Source of the DNA: SZUA-430 sp034440355
GTDB lineage: Bacteria > Pseudomonadota > Alphaproteobacteria > Micropepsales > Micropepsaceae
Assembly: GCA_034440355.1 (NCBI GenBank)
Contig: JAWXBY010000038.1
Coordinates: forward strand, 1-64,000
Direction of reading: 5' to 3'
Length of the DNA: 64,000 nucleotides
Shown here: positions 8,495-17,968 of the stretch, piece after piece
Layout of the letters: every line of letters starts with the position of its first letter
Numbering within the stretch: the first letter of the stretch is position 1
Program-made: the position numbers and the translations under genes
Notes under the pieces: generated by a model
Told to the model about the DNA's origin: nothing
The model's database searches: none
What the model saw: the letters and a program-made list of their open reading frames with translations, nothing else

Positions 8495-10486
8495 TCACCC
8501 CTCGTCTTCGAAACTGACGATGATCGCACCTTCGTTGACTTGGTCGCCCGCACGATATGGAGCCGTCTTCACGGTCAAATCGCCGGGCGCTGCCAGCGTG
8601 TGCTCCATCTTCATCGCTTCGATGATAGCAAGAGCCTGCCCCCGGCGCACCCGGTCGCCCGGTTTGGCCAAAACCTGGACGATTTTGCCCGGCATCGGCG
8701 CGCGAAGCTCCGCCGCGCCGTCATGCGCGTGCTCCGCGGCCTCCAAAGGATCATGTGGCGTAAAGGCAAAACTGCGCCCCTGAATCAGCACGACGAGATC
8801 GCCGCTCACGCGCAACACGCGCGCCTGCGCGCGCCGCCCGTTCAAGCTGGCCGACACCGATCCGTCGTCTTCGAAGCAAGCATCGACGTCGATACTGTGC
8901 GCATCAACCGTCATGCGCCACCCCTTCGCACGGTAGCCGACAACGACCGTGCGGTCCTTCCCGCCGTCGGTCAGCCGCACCGCCTCCTCATGCCGCGCGC
9001 CGCCGACACGCCACCCGTCGAGCAGCGACCACGGCGATGCCGTCGCCCGCGCACGCCGCTCCAACAACAGAAACGCCGCCGCAAAGAACAGCGCGTCGTC
9101 CGGCGCAGAACCCGCCGGCGGAATCAACTCCGCCTTGTGCCGGTCGATGAACCCCGTATCGATCTTGCCCGCAATGAAAGCATCGTGCCGCAACGCAGAA
9201 ATCAAGAACGCCAGATTGGTCCGCACACCGGCGACCTCCGCCGTCTCCAGCGCATTCGCCAATCGCGACAGCGCCGCGGTGCGCGTCTGATCCCAGGCGA
9301 TCACCTTCGCGATCATGGGATCGTAGAACATCGACACTTCGCCGCCCTCGACGACGCCCGAGTCCACCCGTACATGCGCGTCCGCATCCGGCAGCTTCAA
9401 CCGCACAAGCCGCCCGATCGACGGCAAGAATCCTTTGACCGGATCTTCCGCGTAGAGCCGCACCTCAACCGAATGCCCGTTGATCGCAAGTTGCTCCTGT
9501 GTGCGCGGCAACTTCTCGCCCGCCGCCACACGCAACTGCCACTCGACGAGATCAAGCCCCGTGATCATCTCCGTCACCGGGTGCTCGACCTGCAGCCGGG
9601 TGTTCATCTCCATGAAATAGAAGCCGTCGGCCGAAAGCCCCCGCGATCCATCGACGATGAATTCAACGGTGCCGGCGCCCTGATAACCGATGGCCTTCGC
9701 GCACTTCACCGCCGCATCGCCCATCGCCCGGCGTACATCCTCGGGCATGCCCGGCGCCGGCGCTTCCTCGATCACCTTCTGATGCCGCCGCTGCAGCGAA
9801 CAATCGCGCTCGAACAGATGCACCGCATTGCCGTGCCCGTCCGCGAACACCTGAATCTCGACGTGACGCGGCGCCGCCACATACTTCTCGACTAGCACAC
9901 GCGCATCGCCGAACGCCGCCTGCGCCTCGCGCTGCGCACCCTCCAAAGCCTTCGCGAAATCGTCGGCCTTGTCGACGCGGCGCATACCCTTACCGCCGCC
10001 GCCCGCCACCGCCTTGATCAAAACCGGAAACCCGACGCGCTCCGCCTCTTTCGCAAGATGCGCTATGGTCTGATCGTCGCCGTGATAACCGGGCACGACA
10101 GGCACGCCGGCTTCGATCATCAAAGCCTTCGCCGCGCCCTTCAGACCCATCGCCCGCATCGCCGACGGCGGCGGCCCGACGAACACCAGCCCCGCCTTCG
10201 CGCACGCCTCGGCAAACTCGGCATTCTCCGACAAGAATCCGTAGCCCGGATGCACAGCCTGCGCACCCGTCGCACGCGCGGCCTCAAGGATCGCGGCGAC
10301 GTTCAGATAACTCTCGCGCGCCGGCGACGGCCCAATGCGAACGGCGGCATCCGCCATCGTCACATGCAGCGACGCCGCATCGGCGTCGGAATAAACCGCG
10401 ACCGTCTTGATCCCAAGGCGCTTGGCCGTGCGAATGACGCGGCACGCAATCTCGCCGCGATTGGCGATCAGAAGAGATGAAAACAT
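8495..10486 (-). CDS. liuD: Methylcrotonyl-CoA carboxylase, biotin-containing alpha subunit
   Basis: Carboxylates biotin and supplies it to the beta subunit for conversion of 3-methylcrotonyl-CoA to 3-methylglutaconyl-CoA in leucine breakdown. The 663 residues show the biotin carboxylase domain (SLLIANRGEIACRVIRTAK at the N-terminus, ATP-grasp loop KAVAGGGGKGMR, EMNTRLQVEHPVTE) and a C-terminal biotinyl domain with the lysine in EAMKMEHT. Assignment to methylcrotonyl-CoA rather than propionyl- or acetyl-CoA rests on the adjacent hydratase (7-base gap) and the liuB-type beta subunit at 16.3-17.9 kb. Confidence 0.92.
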   Translation of the reverse strand: MFSSLLIANRGEIACRVIRTAKRLGIKTVAVYSDADAASLHVTMADAAVRIGPSPARESYLNVAAILEAARATGAQAVHPGYGFLSENAEFAEACAKAGLVFVGPPPSAMRAMGLKGAAKALMIEAGVPVVPGYHGDDQTIAHLAKEAERVGFPVLIKAVAGGGGKGMRRVDKADDFAKALEGAQREAQAAFGDARVLVEKYVAAPRHVEIQVFADGHGNAVHLFERDCSLQRRHQKVIEEAPAPGMPEDVRRAMGDAAVKCAKAIGYQGAGTVEFIVDGSRGLSADGFYFMEMNTRLQVEHPVTEMITGLDLVEWQLRVAAGEKLPRTQEQLAINGHSVEVRLYAEDPVKGFLPSIGRLVRLKLPDADAHVRVDSGVVEGGEVSMFYDPMIAKVIAWDQTRTAALSRLANALETAEVAGVRTNLAFLISALRHDAFIAGKIDTGFIDRHKAELIPPAGSAPDDALFFAAAFLLLERRARATASPWSLLDGWRVGGARHEEAVRLTDGGKDRTVVVGYRAKGWRMTVDAHSIDVDACFEDDGSVSASLNGRRAQARVLRVSGDLVVLIQGRSFAFTPHDPLEAAEHAHDGAAELRAPMPGKIVQVLAKPGDRVRRGQALAIIEAMKMEHTLAAPGDLTVKTAPYRAGDQVNEGAIIVSFEDEG

Positions 10487-10493
10487 CAGCGCG

Positions 10494-11291
10494 CTATTCG
10501 GCCCATTTCGGTTTGCGCTTCTCGAGGAAGGCCGAAAGCCCCTCCTTCGCTTCGTCGCTCGACCGACGCTCGGCGATGCGCCGCGCGGTATCGGCGATGA
10601 TGTGACTGTCGATCGGCTTGCCCGCGACCGCCGCGATCAACTCCTTCGCCGCATGAATGGCCCCCGGCGCGCAGGTAAACACTTGCTGCACCAACCGCTC
10701 AGCCTCTTGCGCCAACGCAGGCTCATCGTCGACCACGCCGTGAATCAAACCCAAAGCATGCGCCGTCGCCGCATCGAACCGTTCGGCGGTCAGGAAATAC
10801 CGATGCGCCGCCCGCGCCCCGATCGCGCGAATGACATAGGGCGAAATCACCGCCGGAATAATCCCAAGCCGGACTTCCGACAATGCAAAGGAAGCCTTCT
10901 TCGTCGCCACCGCGATATCGCACGCCGAGAGAATCCCGCACCCGCCGGCCATGGCCGCGCCGTGCACCAGCGCAATCGTCACCTGCGGCAAGGTCGAGAG
11001 CCGGCGCAACATCTCGCCCATGCCCCCCGCATCCTCGCGGTTGTCATGCGCTGTCCAGTCCGCCGCCGCCCGCATCCAGGCGAGATCCGCGCCTGCCGAA
11101 AAGCTCGGCCCCGCGCCCTCGACCAAAACCACGCGCACACCGTCCGCGGTACGCAAGGTCTCGAACATATCCGACAGCTTCTCGATCACGTCCGGGTTGA
11201 AGGCGTTGTGCACCTTCGGCCGGTTCAAGGTGACGACGGCGACGCCCGCGCGCGTCGTGTTCAGCAGGACCACGTCTTCGGCTTCGCTCAT
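10494..11291 (-). CDS. liuC: Methylglutaconyl-CoA hydratase (enoyl-CoA hydratase family)
   Basis: Crotonase-fold enzyme that hydrates 3-methylglutaconyl-CoA to HMG-CoA in leucine catabolism. The 265-residue protein has NRPKVHNAFN near the N-terminus, the oxyanion loop FSAGADLAWM, and a catalytic Glu in ALSEVRLGIIPAVISPYV. That last string (LGxIPAVISPYV) is typical of LiuC-type hydratases and supports the specific name. It ends LEKRKPKWAE and is followed 7 bases later by liuD. Confidence 0.88.
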   Translation of the reverse strand: MSEAEDVVLLNTTRAGVAVVTLNRPKVHNAFNPDVIEKLSDMFETLRTADGVRVVLVEGAGPSFSAGADLAWMRAAADWTAHDNREDAGGMGEMLRRLSTLPQVTIALVHGAAMAGGCGILSACDIAVATKKASFALSEVRLGIIPAVISPYVIRAIGARAAHRYFLTAERFDAATAHALGLIHGVVDDEPALAQEAERLVQQVFTCAPGAIHAAKELIAAVAGKPIDSHIIADTARRIAERRSSDEAKEGLSAFLEKRKPKWAE

Positions 11292-11355
11292 GTGACGGCT
11301 CTCGTGGGCTGGGGGTTACTTCGCCCAGCAACTACACCACCCGCGCGCGAATGAC

Positions 11356-11383
11356 AAAAGGGCGGCAGGTCGCCCCGCCGCCC
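11356..11383 (-). terminator. Intrinsic terminator after the TonB-dependent receptor gene
   Basis: On the minus strand a 7-bp G/C stem (11377-11383 with 11360-11366, GGGCGGC/GCCGCCC) and 10-base loop are followed by TTTT. It lies 18 bases beyond the receptor stop codon and before liuC, so liuC-liuD probably have their own promoter or depend on readthrough. Confidence 0.75.
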
Positions 11384-11401
11384 GCCTGCTTGCTGCTCAG
11401 T

Positions 11402-14400
11402 CTAGAACTTCGCCCGCGCACCCACGAAGACCGTCCGCCCCAGAAGATCGTAGGCCGACGACGTGCCGTTGCCGGTCAGCCCCAGCGGAAGCTCTTCGTC
11501 GAAGGCGTTGTTCACGCCGATATACATCTCGCTCTCGTGCCCTGTCAGTTGCTCGAGCCGGTAGATGAAGACGAAGTCGTGATACCAAACCGCCTCGACA
11601 TAAGACGGGAAGACATCCTCCGCACTGCCCGAGCCCTGCGCGAAGCGCGACACCTGATCTTCATACCGGCTGCGCCACGTGACGCGGATCGGGCCGTTGT
11701 CGTAAGTCGCGTTGGTAATGAACGACCACTCCGGATCGCCGGCCTCGCCCTCCTCGATATTCTCGTCGGTCGGGTCGCTTTGAAACGCGAAGAAGCGGAG
11801 TTCTTCGACATAGTTGGCCACGACGGTCAAGGCGATGCGGCCGCCCAGTTCAGTAAAGAACGGATCGACGTCGCCCAGCACGTCGTCGACATCGAATGCG
11901 TAGGCAAGCTGGATGTCGACGCCCTTGGTCGTCAGCGCCGACGCATTGACGTACGTGCTCTCGATGAAGGTCACGTCGAACGTCGCCGGATCGCGTGTCT
12001 GCAGGCTGCAGAATGACGGATCGGGGCTGCCCGAGGAGTCGACGCAATTGTCCAGGATCGCCTGCGGATCGATGAAGGCAATCGCGTCTTCGATCTCGAT
12101 GCTGTAATAGTCGACCGTGAGCGAAAGATTCTTCACCCACCGCGGTTGAAAGACCGCGCCCAACGTCCAAGTCTCGGCCGTCTCCGGATCAAGGTCGGGG
12201 TTGCCGCTCGCTGAGATCGGCACGCCGATATTGTCCTGCGCATCGAAGCCCGGCGGCGCGCCGAGTGCGGCGCAGTTGGCCGCCCGATCCGGATCGTCAT
12301 TGATCGCGGCATCGTCGCACGGATCCGAATAGTCAAAGAACGCCGACGTCGGAGGCAAGAACGCCTCCGTGATGTTCGGCGCGCGAACCGCCCGCGAATA
12401 CGTACCGCGGAACGACAGGTCTTTGACCGGCGCGTAAATGCCGCCGGCTTTCCACGCCCGGGCAATGCCTGCGTGCGAGTAGTCGGCGTAGCGATACGCG
12501 GCGTCGAGCGTCAAGCGATAGCCCAGCGCCGACTCTTCCAAGAGCGGCACGCTGAACTCGATGAACGCTTCTTTGACGTTGAAGCCGCCGAACGCATCCG
12601 GCTGCGGCGCCGTTTCGGTGATGCCCGACTGAATGACGGGGTCGTTCAGGTTTTCGCTCGATTCCTTGCGGTACTCAAACCCGCCTGCGAATGCTATCGG
12701 GCCGCCTTGCAGGCTCACGAACTCGCCCGTGTCGAAATTGAACACCGCTTGAAACACGTCCTGCGTGATCGTATGCCGGCGAAGCGCGCCGTCATAGCTC
12801 ACATAGTCGATCGCCGCCGCGCTGTTCTGCTGCCCGAACGGATTGAAGGGCACGCAGGCTTCGGACGTAACCGATGGGTCGACGTATCCCGGGAACTGCA
12901 ACGCCGGCACGTCCTTCCGGCACTTGATCAGAAGGTCGCCCGGATCGACGACGGCGTCGAGTGCGGCTTCGTAGTTCCCCGGCAACAGCGTGTTGTTGCT
13001 GACGATCTTGTTCTTGGTGACGCCGCGGTTGTACGACACCTCCCAATCGATGTCGGCGACGCCCGTCAGATCGACGTCGCCTTCGAACCCGGCCACGAGC
13101 CGCTTCGTAGTGCGCGTGACGTTCGTCTCGCGTCCGCCAACATCGCCGTTGAAGCGGGTCAACAAGGCCGCCGGCACGCCCGTGTCGGCGATGATCTGCG
13201 CAGCCAGCGCCGGATCCACAAAAGGATTCGTCGTGAAGTCGATGACATAGTCGCCGAACGAGAACGACGGCTGCACATAGTCCGCGATATCCGTGGTCAC
13301 GTACTTGGCGTCGACGTAGAAGCGCAGATCGGGTCTCAGATCGTATCGGAAGTTGACGGACGCGCCTTTGCGCTCCGTGTCGGGAATGAACAAAATCCAA
13401 TCCTCGACTTCAAAGCAGGTCGCACAATTTTCGACCACGCCGAAGAAGATGCTGTTCTCAAGGCCGTGGTTCGGCTGAACGACCGGTACACCGCTGTTCG
13501 AGAAACCGTACATCGTCGTCCCGGGTCCGCCGAACAGGAAGTGGTCGAATGGAATGAGCACCCCGTTCTCGTCGATGAACTCGCTGACAACGCGCGGGAC
13601 GAGGAACGTGTCGGTGATGCCGTCGTTGGTGCCTGTGTCGGCCGGATTGTTCACGGAGCCGTACTCGTTCAGCACCTTGATGTCGGACGCCGTCACCGGA
13701 TCCGTCTTGTCGTAGAAGACGGAAACAACGAAATTGCCGCGGTCGTCGTTGAAATTGAACCCACCGCTGGCGTTCGCCGAAAAGTTGAGCCCGTATCCGC
13801 CTTCCGTCGGCCATGCGCCTTGCACGTTGGCTTCGAAGCCTTCGAAGTCGTCCTTGAGAATGACGTTGATCACGCCTGTCACCGCATCCGATCCGTAGAT
13901 CGCGGATGCGCCGCCGGTGACAACCTCGATCCGCTCGACAAGCGCAGGCGGTATGGAGTTGAAGTCGACGGCCTGATCGCCGGCATCGCCCGCAACATGG
14001 CGCTTGCCGTTGACCAGCGTCAGCGTGCGGCCGGTTCCTAAGCTCCGCAGGTCCGGAAAATTGAGGCCGCCCGAATCGCCGAAGCTGTCCGAATTGGCGC
14101 GCACCGTCCCGTTCGAACTCAGCGCAGGGAATTGAGCGACAATGTCCCCGAGATTGGATGTACCCGACTCCCGTATCCGATCGTTGGTCACGGTAGTGAC
14201 GGGCGTCGGCTGCTCCAGGTTCGGGCGCGGGATGCGCGAACCGGTGACCACGACCTTCTCAACCGGCGCGCTGTCCGACGTCTCGTTCGACTGATCGGCA
14301 GGCGGTTGTTCGGTTGCCGGTTGAGCTTGCGCCGGCGCGAACGACATCGCCGCAAGACACAGCGCCAGCATGGAAGTCGTCGATTTGAACGCGCGCATAG

Positions 14401-14407
14401 TTGTCAT
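11402..14407 (-). CDS. TonB-dependent outer-membrane receptor
   Basis: Gated outer-membrane transporter of 1001 residues. It has a signal peptide (MLALCLAAMSFAPAQAQ), a Pro/Glu-rich spacer, the plug domain beginning VEKVVVTGSRIPRPN with the family strings GGASAIYGSDAVTGVINV and GTGRTLTLVNGKR, and a beta-barrel ending in a terminal Phe (VFVGARAKF) as needed for BAM insertion. It has the aromatic-rich, Asp/Asn-rich loops of the large receptors common in Caulobacterales. The ligand cannot be inferred. Its position between RNase T2 and liuC suggests, but does not show, uptake of a substrate for this pathway. Confidence 0.93.
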   Translation of the reverse strand: MTTMRAFKSTTSMLALCLAAMSFAPAQAQPATEQPPADQSNETSDSAPVEKVVVTGSRIPRPNLEQPTPVTTVTNDRIRESGTSNLGDIVAQFPALSSNGTVRANSDSFGDSGGLNFPDLRSLGTGRTLTLVNGKRHVAGDAGDQAVDFNSIPPALVERIEVVTGGASAIYGSDAVTGVINVILKDDFEGFEANVQGAWPTEGGYGLNFSANASGGFNFNDDRGNFVVSVFYDKTDPVTASDIKVLNEYGSVNNPADTGTNDGITDTFLVPRVVSEFIDENGVLIPFDHFLFGGPGTTMYGFSNSGVPVVQPNHGLENSIFFGVVENCATCFEVEDWILFIPDTERKGASVNFRYDLRPDLRFYVDAKYVTTDIADYVQPSFSFGDYVIDFTTNPFVDPALAAQIIADTGVPAALLTRFNGDVGGRETNVTRTTKRLVAGFEGDVDLTGVADIDWEVSYNRGVTKNKIVSNNTLLPGNYEAALDAVVDPGDLLIKCRKDVPALQFPGYVDPSVTSEACVPFNPFGQQNSAAAIDYVSYDGALRRHTITQDVFQAVFNFDTGEFVSLQGGPIAFAGGFEYRKESSENLNDPVIQSGITETAPQPDAFGGFNVKEAFIEFSVPLLEESALGYRLTLDAAYRYADYSHAGIARAWKAGGIYAPVKDLSFRGTYSRAVRAPNITEAFLPPTSAFFDYSDPCDDAAINDDPDRAANCAALGAPPGFDAQDNIGVPISASGNPDLDPETAETWTLGAVFQPRWVKNLSLTVDYYSIEIEDAIAFIDPQAILDNCVDSSGSPDPSFCSLQTRDPATFDVTFIESTYVNASALTTKGVDIQLAYAFDVDDVLGDVDPFFTELGGRIALTVVANYVEELRFFAFQSDPTDENIEEGEAGDPEWSFITNATYDNGPIRVTWRSRYEDQVSRFAQGSGSAEDVFPSYVEAVWYHDFVFIYRLEQLTGHESEMYIGVNNAFDEELPLGLTGNGTSSAYDLLGRTVFVGARAKF

Positions 14408-14642
14408 TAGGAGCCCCCAACACCGGCGCGCTCACTTCGAGCGCGCCTCTACAACAGATCGTTGAGGTCAATTCGTGACTCAATCAGTGCGCACATTCAC
14501 GATCGAAGACGCCGCGGATCGAATTTGAGTCATACGAGTTACGGGGCAATCACAGGCCAGTTCGAAGCGGAAAATTCCAGCCACAAGATTGCTGCAACAA
14601 CGCGAGCGTCTCTGTTGCAGAAAATGCAAAAAAGGCGCGCCG

Positions 14643-15422
14643 CTATCGCGGCCAATCTCCACGCACAGCACGCAGGCGAACCTCGCGCCCGCCGCAATGC
14701 CGATTGCGCACATCTTTCGAACAGGCGCGCGGTGCAAACGACCGATCGAGACACACCCAAACCTCGGCCAGATCGTTCCGCCGGCACGTCGCCGACACGG
14801 CATCGCGCTTAAAGTTCGTGTTGGCGCTCAGAAACGCATCGCGCACATCGTCGGGCGTCGTCGTCACGACGCGCTTCGGCGCCTGATAGGCCGGCGGAAT
14901 GACAACCGACCGAAACGCCTTCGAGGCCGCCGCGAAATAGTCTGCCTGGCTCAACCCCGCGCATGTCCCATGCTTGCGCCACTCGTGCTGCACCAACTGC
15001 GCCGACGGCGAAATCTCCAACATGTCGCGCATCAGATCGCCGCCGACCGTTCGCGGCTCATCGGTCGGACAATCTTCCGGATAACCGCGCTCGTGCTGAG
15101 GCCACAGCCCATGCAGCACGAAGCCGTACGGCCTACCCGACCGGCACTGCAGATCGTCGTCCCGTCCACGTCCCTGCTCGCTCGAACAATGCGTGGGCGA
15201 CCACGACAACACGAGCACGTAATAGTCGAACGCAGCATCGGCGCGCGCAGCAGGCGCCGTCGCCTCAACGGCCGGCGCCGGTGACGCAGGTGCTGCCTCA
15301 CCAATACGCGCCGTCTCCGGCGCGGCCGTATCAGTGGTCGTCTCGCCGCGATTCCAAAACATCGCGATCGCGACCAGAATTAGAACGCCGATGGCCGTCT
15401 GCCGAAGCCGCTGACTGTTCAC
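14643..15422 (-). CDS. Membrane-anchored or exported ribonuclease T2
   Basis: RNase T2-family endoribonuclease (259 residues). Both catalytic segments are intact: CAS1 as GFVLHGLWPQHE and CAS2 as HEWRKHGTCAG, with the paired Cys residues of the family. The N-terminus has a single hydrophobic helix (TAIGVLILVAIAMFW) followed by an Ala/Pro-rich linker, so the enzyme is either anchored facing the periplasm or secreted. A GTG start at 15422 is chosen: GGAGG lies upstream and it begins 13 bases after the preceding stop, while a longer frame would overlap that gene. Its presence among leucine-degradation genes is unusual. Confidence 0.87.
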   Translation of the reverse strand: MNSQRLRQTAIGVLILVAIAMFWNRGETTTDTAAPETARIGEAAPASPAPAVEATAPAARADAAFDYYVLVLSWSPTHCSSEQGRGRDDDLQCRSGRPYGFVLHGLWPQHERGYPEDCPTDEPRTVGGDLMRDMLEISPSAQLVQHEWRKHGTCAGLSQADYFAAASKAFRSVVIPPAYQAPKRVVTTTPDDVRDAFLSANTNFKRDAVSATCRRNDLAEVWVCLDRSFAPRACSKDVRNRHCGGREVRLRAVRGDWPR

Positions 15423-15435
15423 GCCCGCCCTCCGC

Positions 15436-16224
15436 TCAAAGCGAATACCCACCGTCGATCACGAGGGCGGCGCCTGTTATCAAACCGCTGTCGTCCGACA
15501 ACAAATGCGCAATCTGGGCCGCAATCTCGTCCGCGCTCGCATAGCGGCCGAGAGGTGTCGCCATCTTCGCCATCGCCGCAAACGCCGCCGCTTCCGACCC
15601 ATGCTGCGCAATCAAGTCCTGAAAGAACGACATCTCACGCCAAATCGGCGTCTCAACCCCACCCGGCAAAATCGCATTGACGCGAATGCGATCTGGCGCC
15701 CCTTCTTTCGCCGCCACCTTGGCAAGCTGGACCACGGCGGCCTTGGAAGCACCGTACGCGCCGACGCCCGGTTCGGCTTTCACGCCGGAAATCGAAGAGA
15801 CAACGACAATCGCCCCGCCGCGCCCGCCCGCCTTGATCAACGGCATCGAAGCCTTCAGCGTCAAGAAAACACCGTCGAGATTGACCGACACGACCCGCCG
15901 CCACCGCTCGAACGGAAACTCGGCAATCGTCCCCGCATCCGAAACGCCGGCATTCGCCACCGTATAATCAAGCCGCCCAAACCGCGTCTGCACCTCCCGC
16001 GCGGTTTCAACCCAAGCATGCTCATCGGCAACGTCATGCACCCGCTGTAACACGCGCGCCGCAGGCAGAGGCAAGGCGGACGCCGAACGCGCGAGGTTCT
16101 CGCGATCGCGGTCCACGAGTGCAACGCCGCCGACGCCATCAGCAATCAACCGCGCCACGGCCGCCTGTCCAATGCCCGATGCGGCGCCGGTGACAAGTGC
16201 GACGCTGCCGTTGTCGAAAGTCAC
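15436..16224 (-). CDS. Short-chain dehydrogenase/reductase
   Basis: Classical SDR of 262 residues with Rossmann motif VTGAASGIGQAAV, NAG motif (VANAGVSDAG), catalytic Ser in VVSSISG and YxxxK in YGASKAAV. It ends with the usual DGGYSL. The likely role is oxidation or reduction of a hydroxyacyl or other small substrate with NAD(P). It lies 43 bases downstream of liuB in the same direction, so it may serve branched-chain acid metabolism; a substrate is not apparent. Confidence 0.88.
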   Translation of the reverse strand: MTFDNGSVALVTGAASGIGQAAVARLIADGVGGVALVDRDRENLARSASALPLPAARVLQRVHDVADEHAWVETAREVQTRFGRLDYTVANAGVSDAGTIAEFPFERWRRVVSVNLDGVFLTLKASMPLIKAGGRGGAIVVVSSISGVKAEPGVGAYGASKAAVVQLAKVAAKEGAPDRIRVNAILPGGVETPIWREMSFFQDLIAQHGSEAAAFAAMAKMATPLGRYASADEIAAQIAHLLSDDSGLITGAALVIDGGYSL

Positions 16225-16267
16225 GGCTTAGCCCCGTAGGCGGCCACAACCCAGATCATGCCTTGCC

Positions 16268-17875
16268 TCACATCCTGAACACACCAAACTGCGTCCGCGG
16301 AATCGGCGCGTTCAATGTCGCCGACAACGCCAAGGCCAACACGCGCCGCGTCTCGCTCGGCGCGATGATGCCGTCGTCCCACAAACGCGCTGTGGCGAAA
16401 TAGGGATTGCCCTCCGCCTCATAGCGCGCGCGGATTGGCGCGCGGAACGCGTCTTCGTCGTCCTTGCTCCACGTCTCGCCGCGCGCTTCCATGCCGTCGC
16501 GCTTGACCTGCGCCAGCACGCTCGACGCCTGCTCGCCGCCCATGACCGAGATGCGCGCATTCGGCCACGTGAACATGAAGCGCGGACTATAGGCCCGCCC
16601 GCACATGCCATAGTTCCCGGCGCCGTAAGATCCGCCGATGATGAGTGTCAGCTTCGGCACCTGCGCGCACGCGACCGCGGTGACGAGCTTCGCGCCGTCC
16701 TTGGCGATCCCGCCCGCCTCATACTTCGCGCCGACCATGAAACCGGCGATGTTCTGTAAGAACAGAAGCGGGATACCGCGCTGACACGCGAGCTCGATGA
16801 AATGCGCACCCTTCAGCGCAGATTCGGAAAACAAAATGCCGTTGTTAGCGAGGATGGCAACCGGCATCCCCCAAATATGCGCAAACCCCGTCACCAGCGT
16901 CGTGCCGTAGAGCTTTTTGAACTCATCGAACACCGACCCGTCGACCAGCCGCGCGATCACCTCGCGCACGTCGTATTGCGTGGCCAGCGACTGCGGCACG
17001 ATCCCGTCCAGCTCGCCGATGTCGTAAGCCGGCTCCACCGGATCGCGTAACACCACCTCCGGCCGCTTAGCGCGATTGAGCGTCGTCACGATCCGCCGCG
17101 CCAGCGCCAGCGCATGTGAATCGTCCTGCGCATAATGATCGGTGACGCCGCTCTTGCGCGAATGCGTGTCCGCCCCGCCAAGCTCTTCCGCCGTCACGAC
17201 CTCGCCCGTCGCCGCCTTCACCAGCGGCGGGCCGCCCAGAAAGATCGTGCCCTGATTGCGCACGATGATGGATTCATCCGACATCGCCGGCACATACGCG
17301 CCGCCCGCCGTGCACGACCCCATCACGACGGCGATCTGCGGAATCCCCATCGCCGACATGTTGGCTTGATTGTAGAAGATGCGCCCGAAATGCTCGCGAT
17401 CGGGAAAAATGTCCGCTTGGTTCGGCAAGTTCGCCCCGCCTGAATCGACAAGATAGATGCACGGCAGCCGGTTCTCGCGCGCGATCTCCTGCGCCCGCAA
17501 ATGCTTCTTCACCGTGATCGGATAATACGTGCCGCCCTTGATCGTCGCATCGTTGCAGACGATCACGCACTCCTGCCCCTCGACCCGCCCGACGCCGGTG
17601 ATGATCGAGGCCGCATGAATCTCGTCCTCGTACACGCCGTTGGCGGCAAGCGGCGACAGCTCCAAGAACGGTGTCCCCGGATCGACCAGCCGCTGCACCC
17701 GCTCGCGCGGCAACAACTTGCCGCGCTCCACATGGCGCTGGCGCGAGCGTTCGTCGCCGCCCTTGGCTGCAACCGCGATCCGCTCGGAAAGCTCGGCCGT
17801 CAGTTTGGCCATCGCCGCCGCGTTGGCCTTGAAGCGCTCATCGCGCGTCGAAATCGAGGACGTCAATCGTGACAT
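16268..17875 (-). CDS. liuB: Methylcrotonyl-CoA carboxylase beta (carboxyltransferase) subunit
   Basis: Acyl-CoA carboxyltransferase that moves CO2 from biotin on LiuD to methylcrotonyl-CoA. The 535 residues from MSRLTSSISTRDERF match the usual MccB length, so the ATG at 17875 is preferred over an upstream in-frame codon at 17923. Motifs include VERGKLLPRERVQRL, the acyl-CoA-binding NDATIKGGTYYP, GSCTAGGAYVPAMSD and GAGNYGMCGRAY. It heads the leftward group liuB-SDR-RNase T2. Confidence 0.93.
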   Translation of the reverse strand: MSRLTSSISTRDERFKANAAAMAKLTAELSERIAVAAKGGDERSRQRHVERGKLLPRERVQRLVDPGTPFLELSPLAANGVYEDEIHAASIITGVGRVEGQECVIVCNDATIKGGTYYPITVKKHLRAQEIARENRLPCIYLVDSGGANLPNQADIFPDREHFGRIFYNQANMSAMGIPQIAVVMGSCTAGGAYVPAMSDESIIVRNQGTIFLGGPPLVKAATGEVVTAEELGGADTHSRKSGVTDHYAQDDSHALALARRIVTTLNRAKRPEVVLRDPVEPAYDIGELDGIVPQSLATQYDVREVIARLVDGSVFDEFKKLYGTTLVTGFAHIWGMPVAILANNGILFSESALKGAHFIELACQRGIPLLFLQNIAGFMVGAKYEAGGIAKDGAKLVTAVACAQVPKLTLIIGGSYGAGNYGMCGRAYSPRFMFTWPNARISVMGGEQASSVLAQVKRDGMEARGETWSKDDEDAFRAPIRARYEAEGNPYFATARLWDDGIIAPSETRRVLALALSATLNAPIPRTQFGVFRM

Positions 17876-17968
17876 GGGAATCCGGAGCTTGCGGAGACGA
17901 CGACCATGGTCATTCCCCCGCAAGCGCCGGAATGCAAGAGCGAATTGCTGAGCCCGCCCGCGGGCCGC

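Noticed and set aside
12473..14041. 522-codon open frame antisense to the TonB receptor gene
   Set aside because: High-GC shadow: very Arg/His/Val-rich product, no ribosome site, and the opposite strand encodes a complete, motif-rich receptor.
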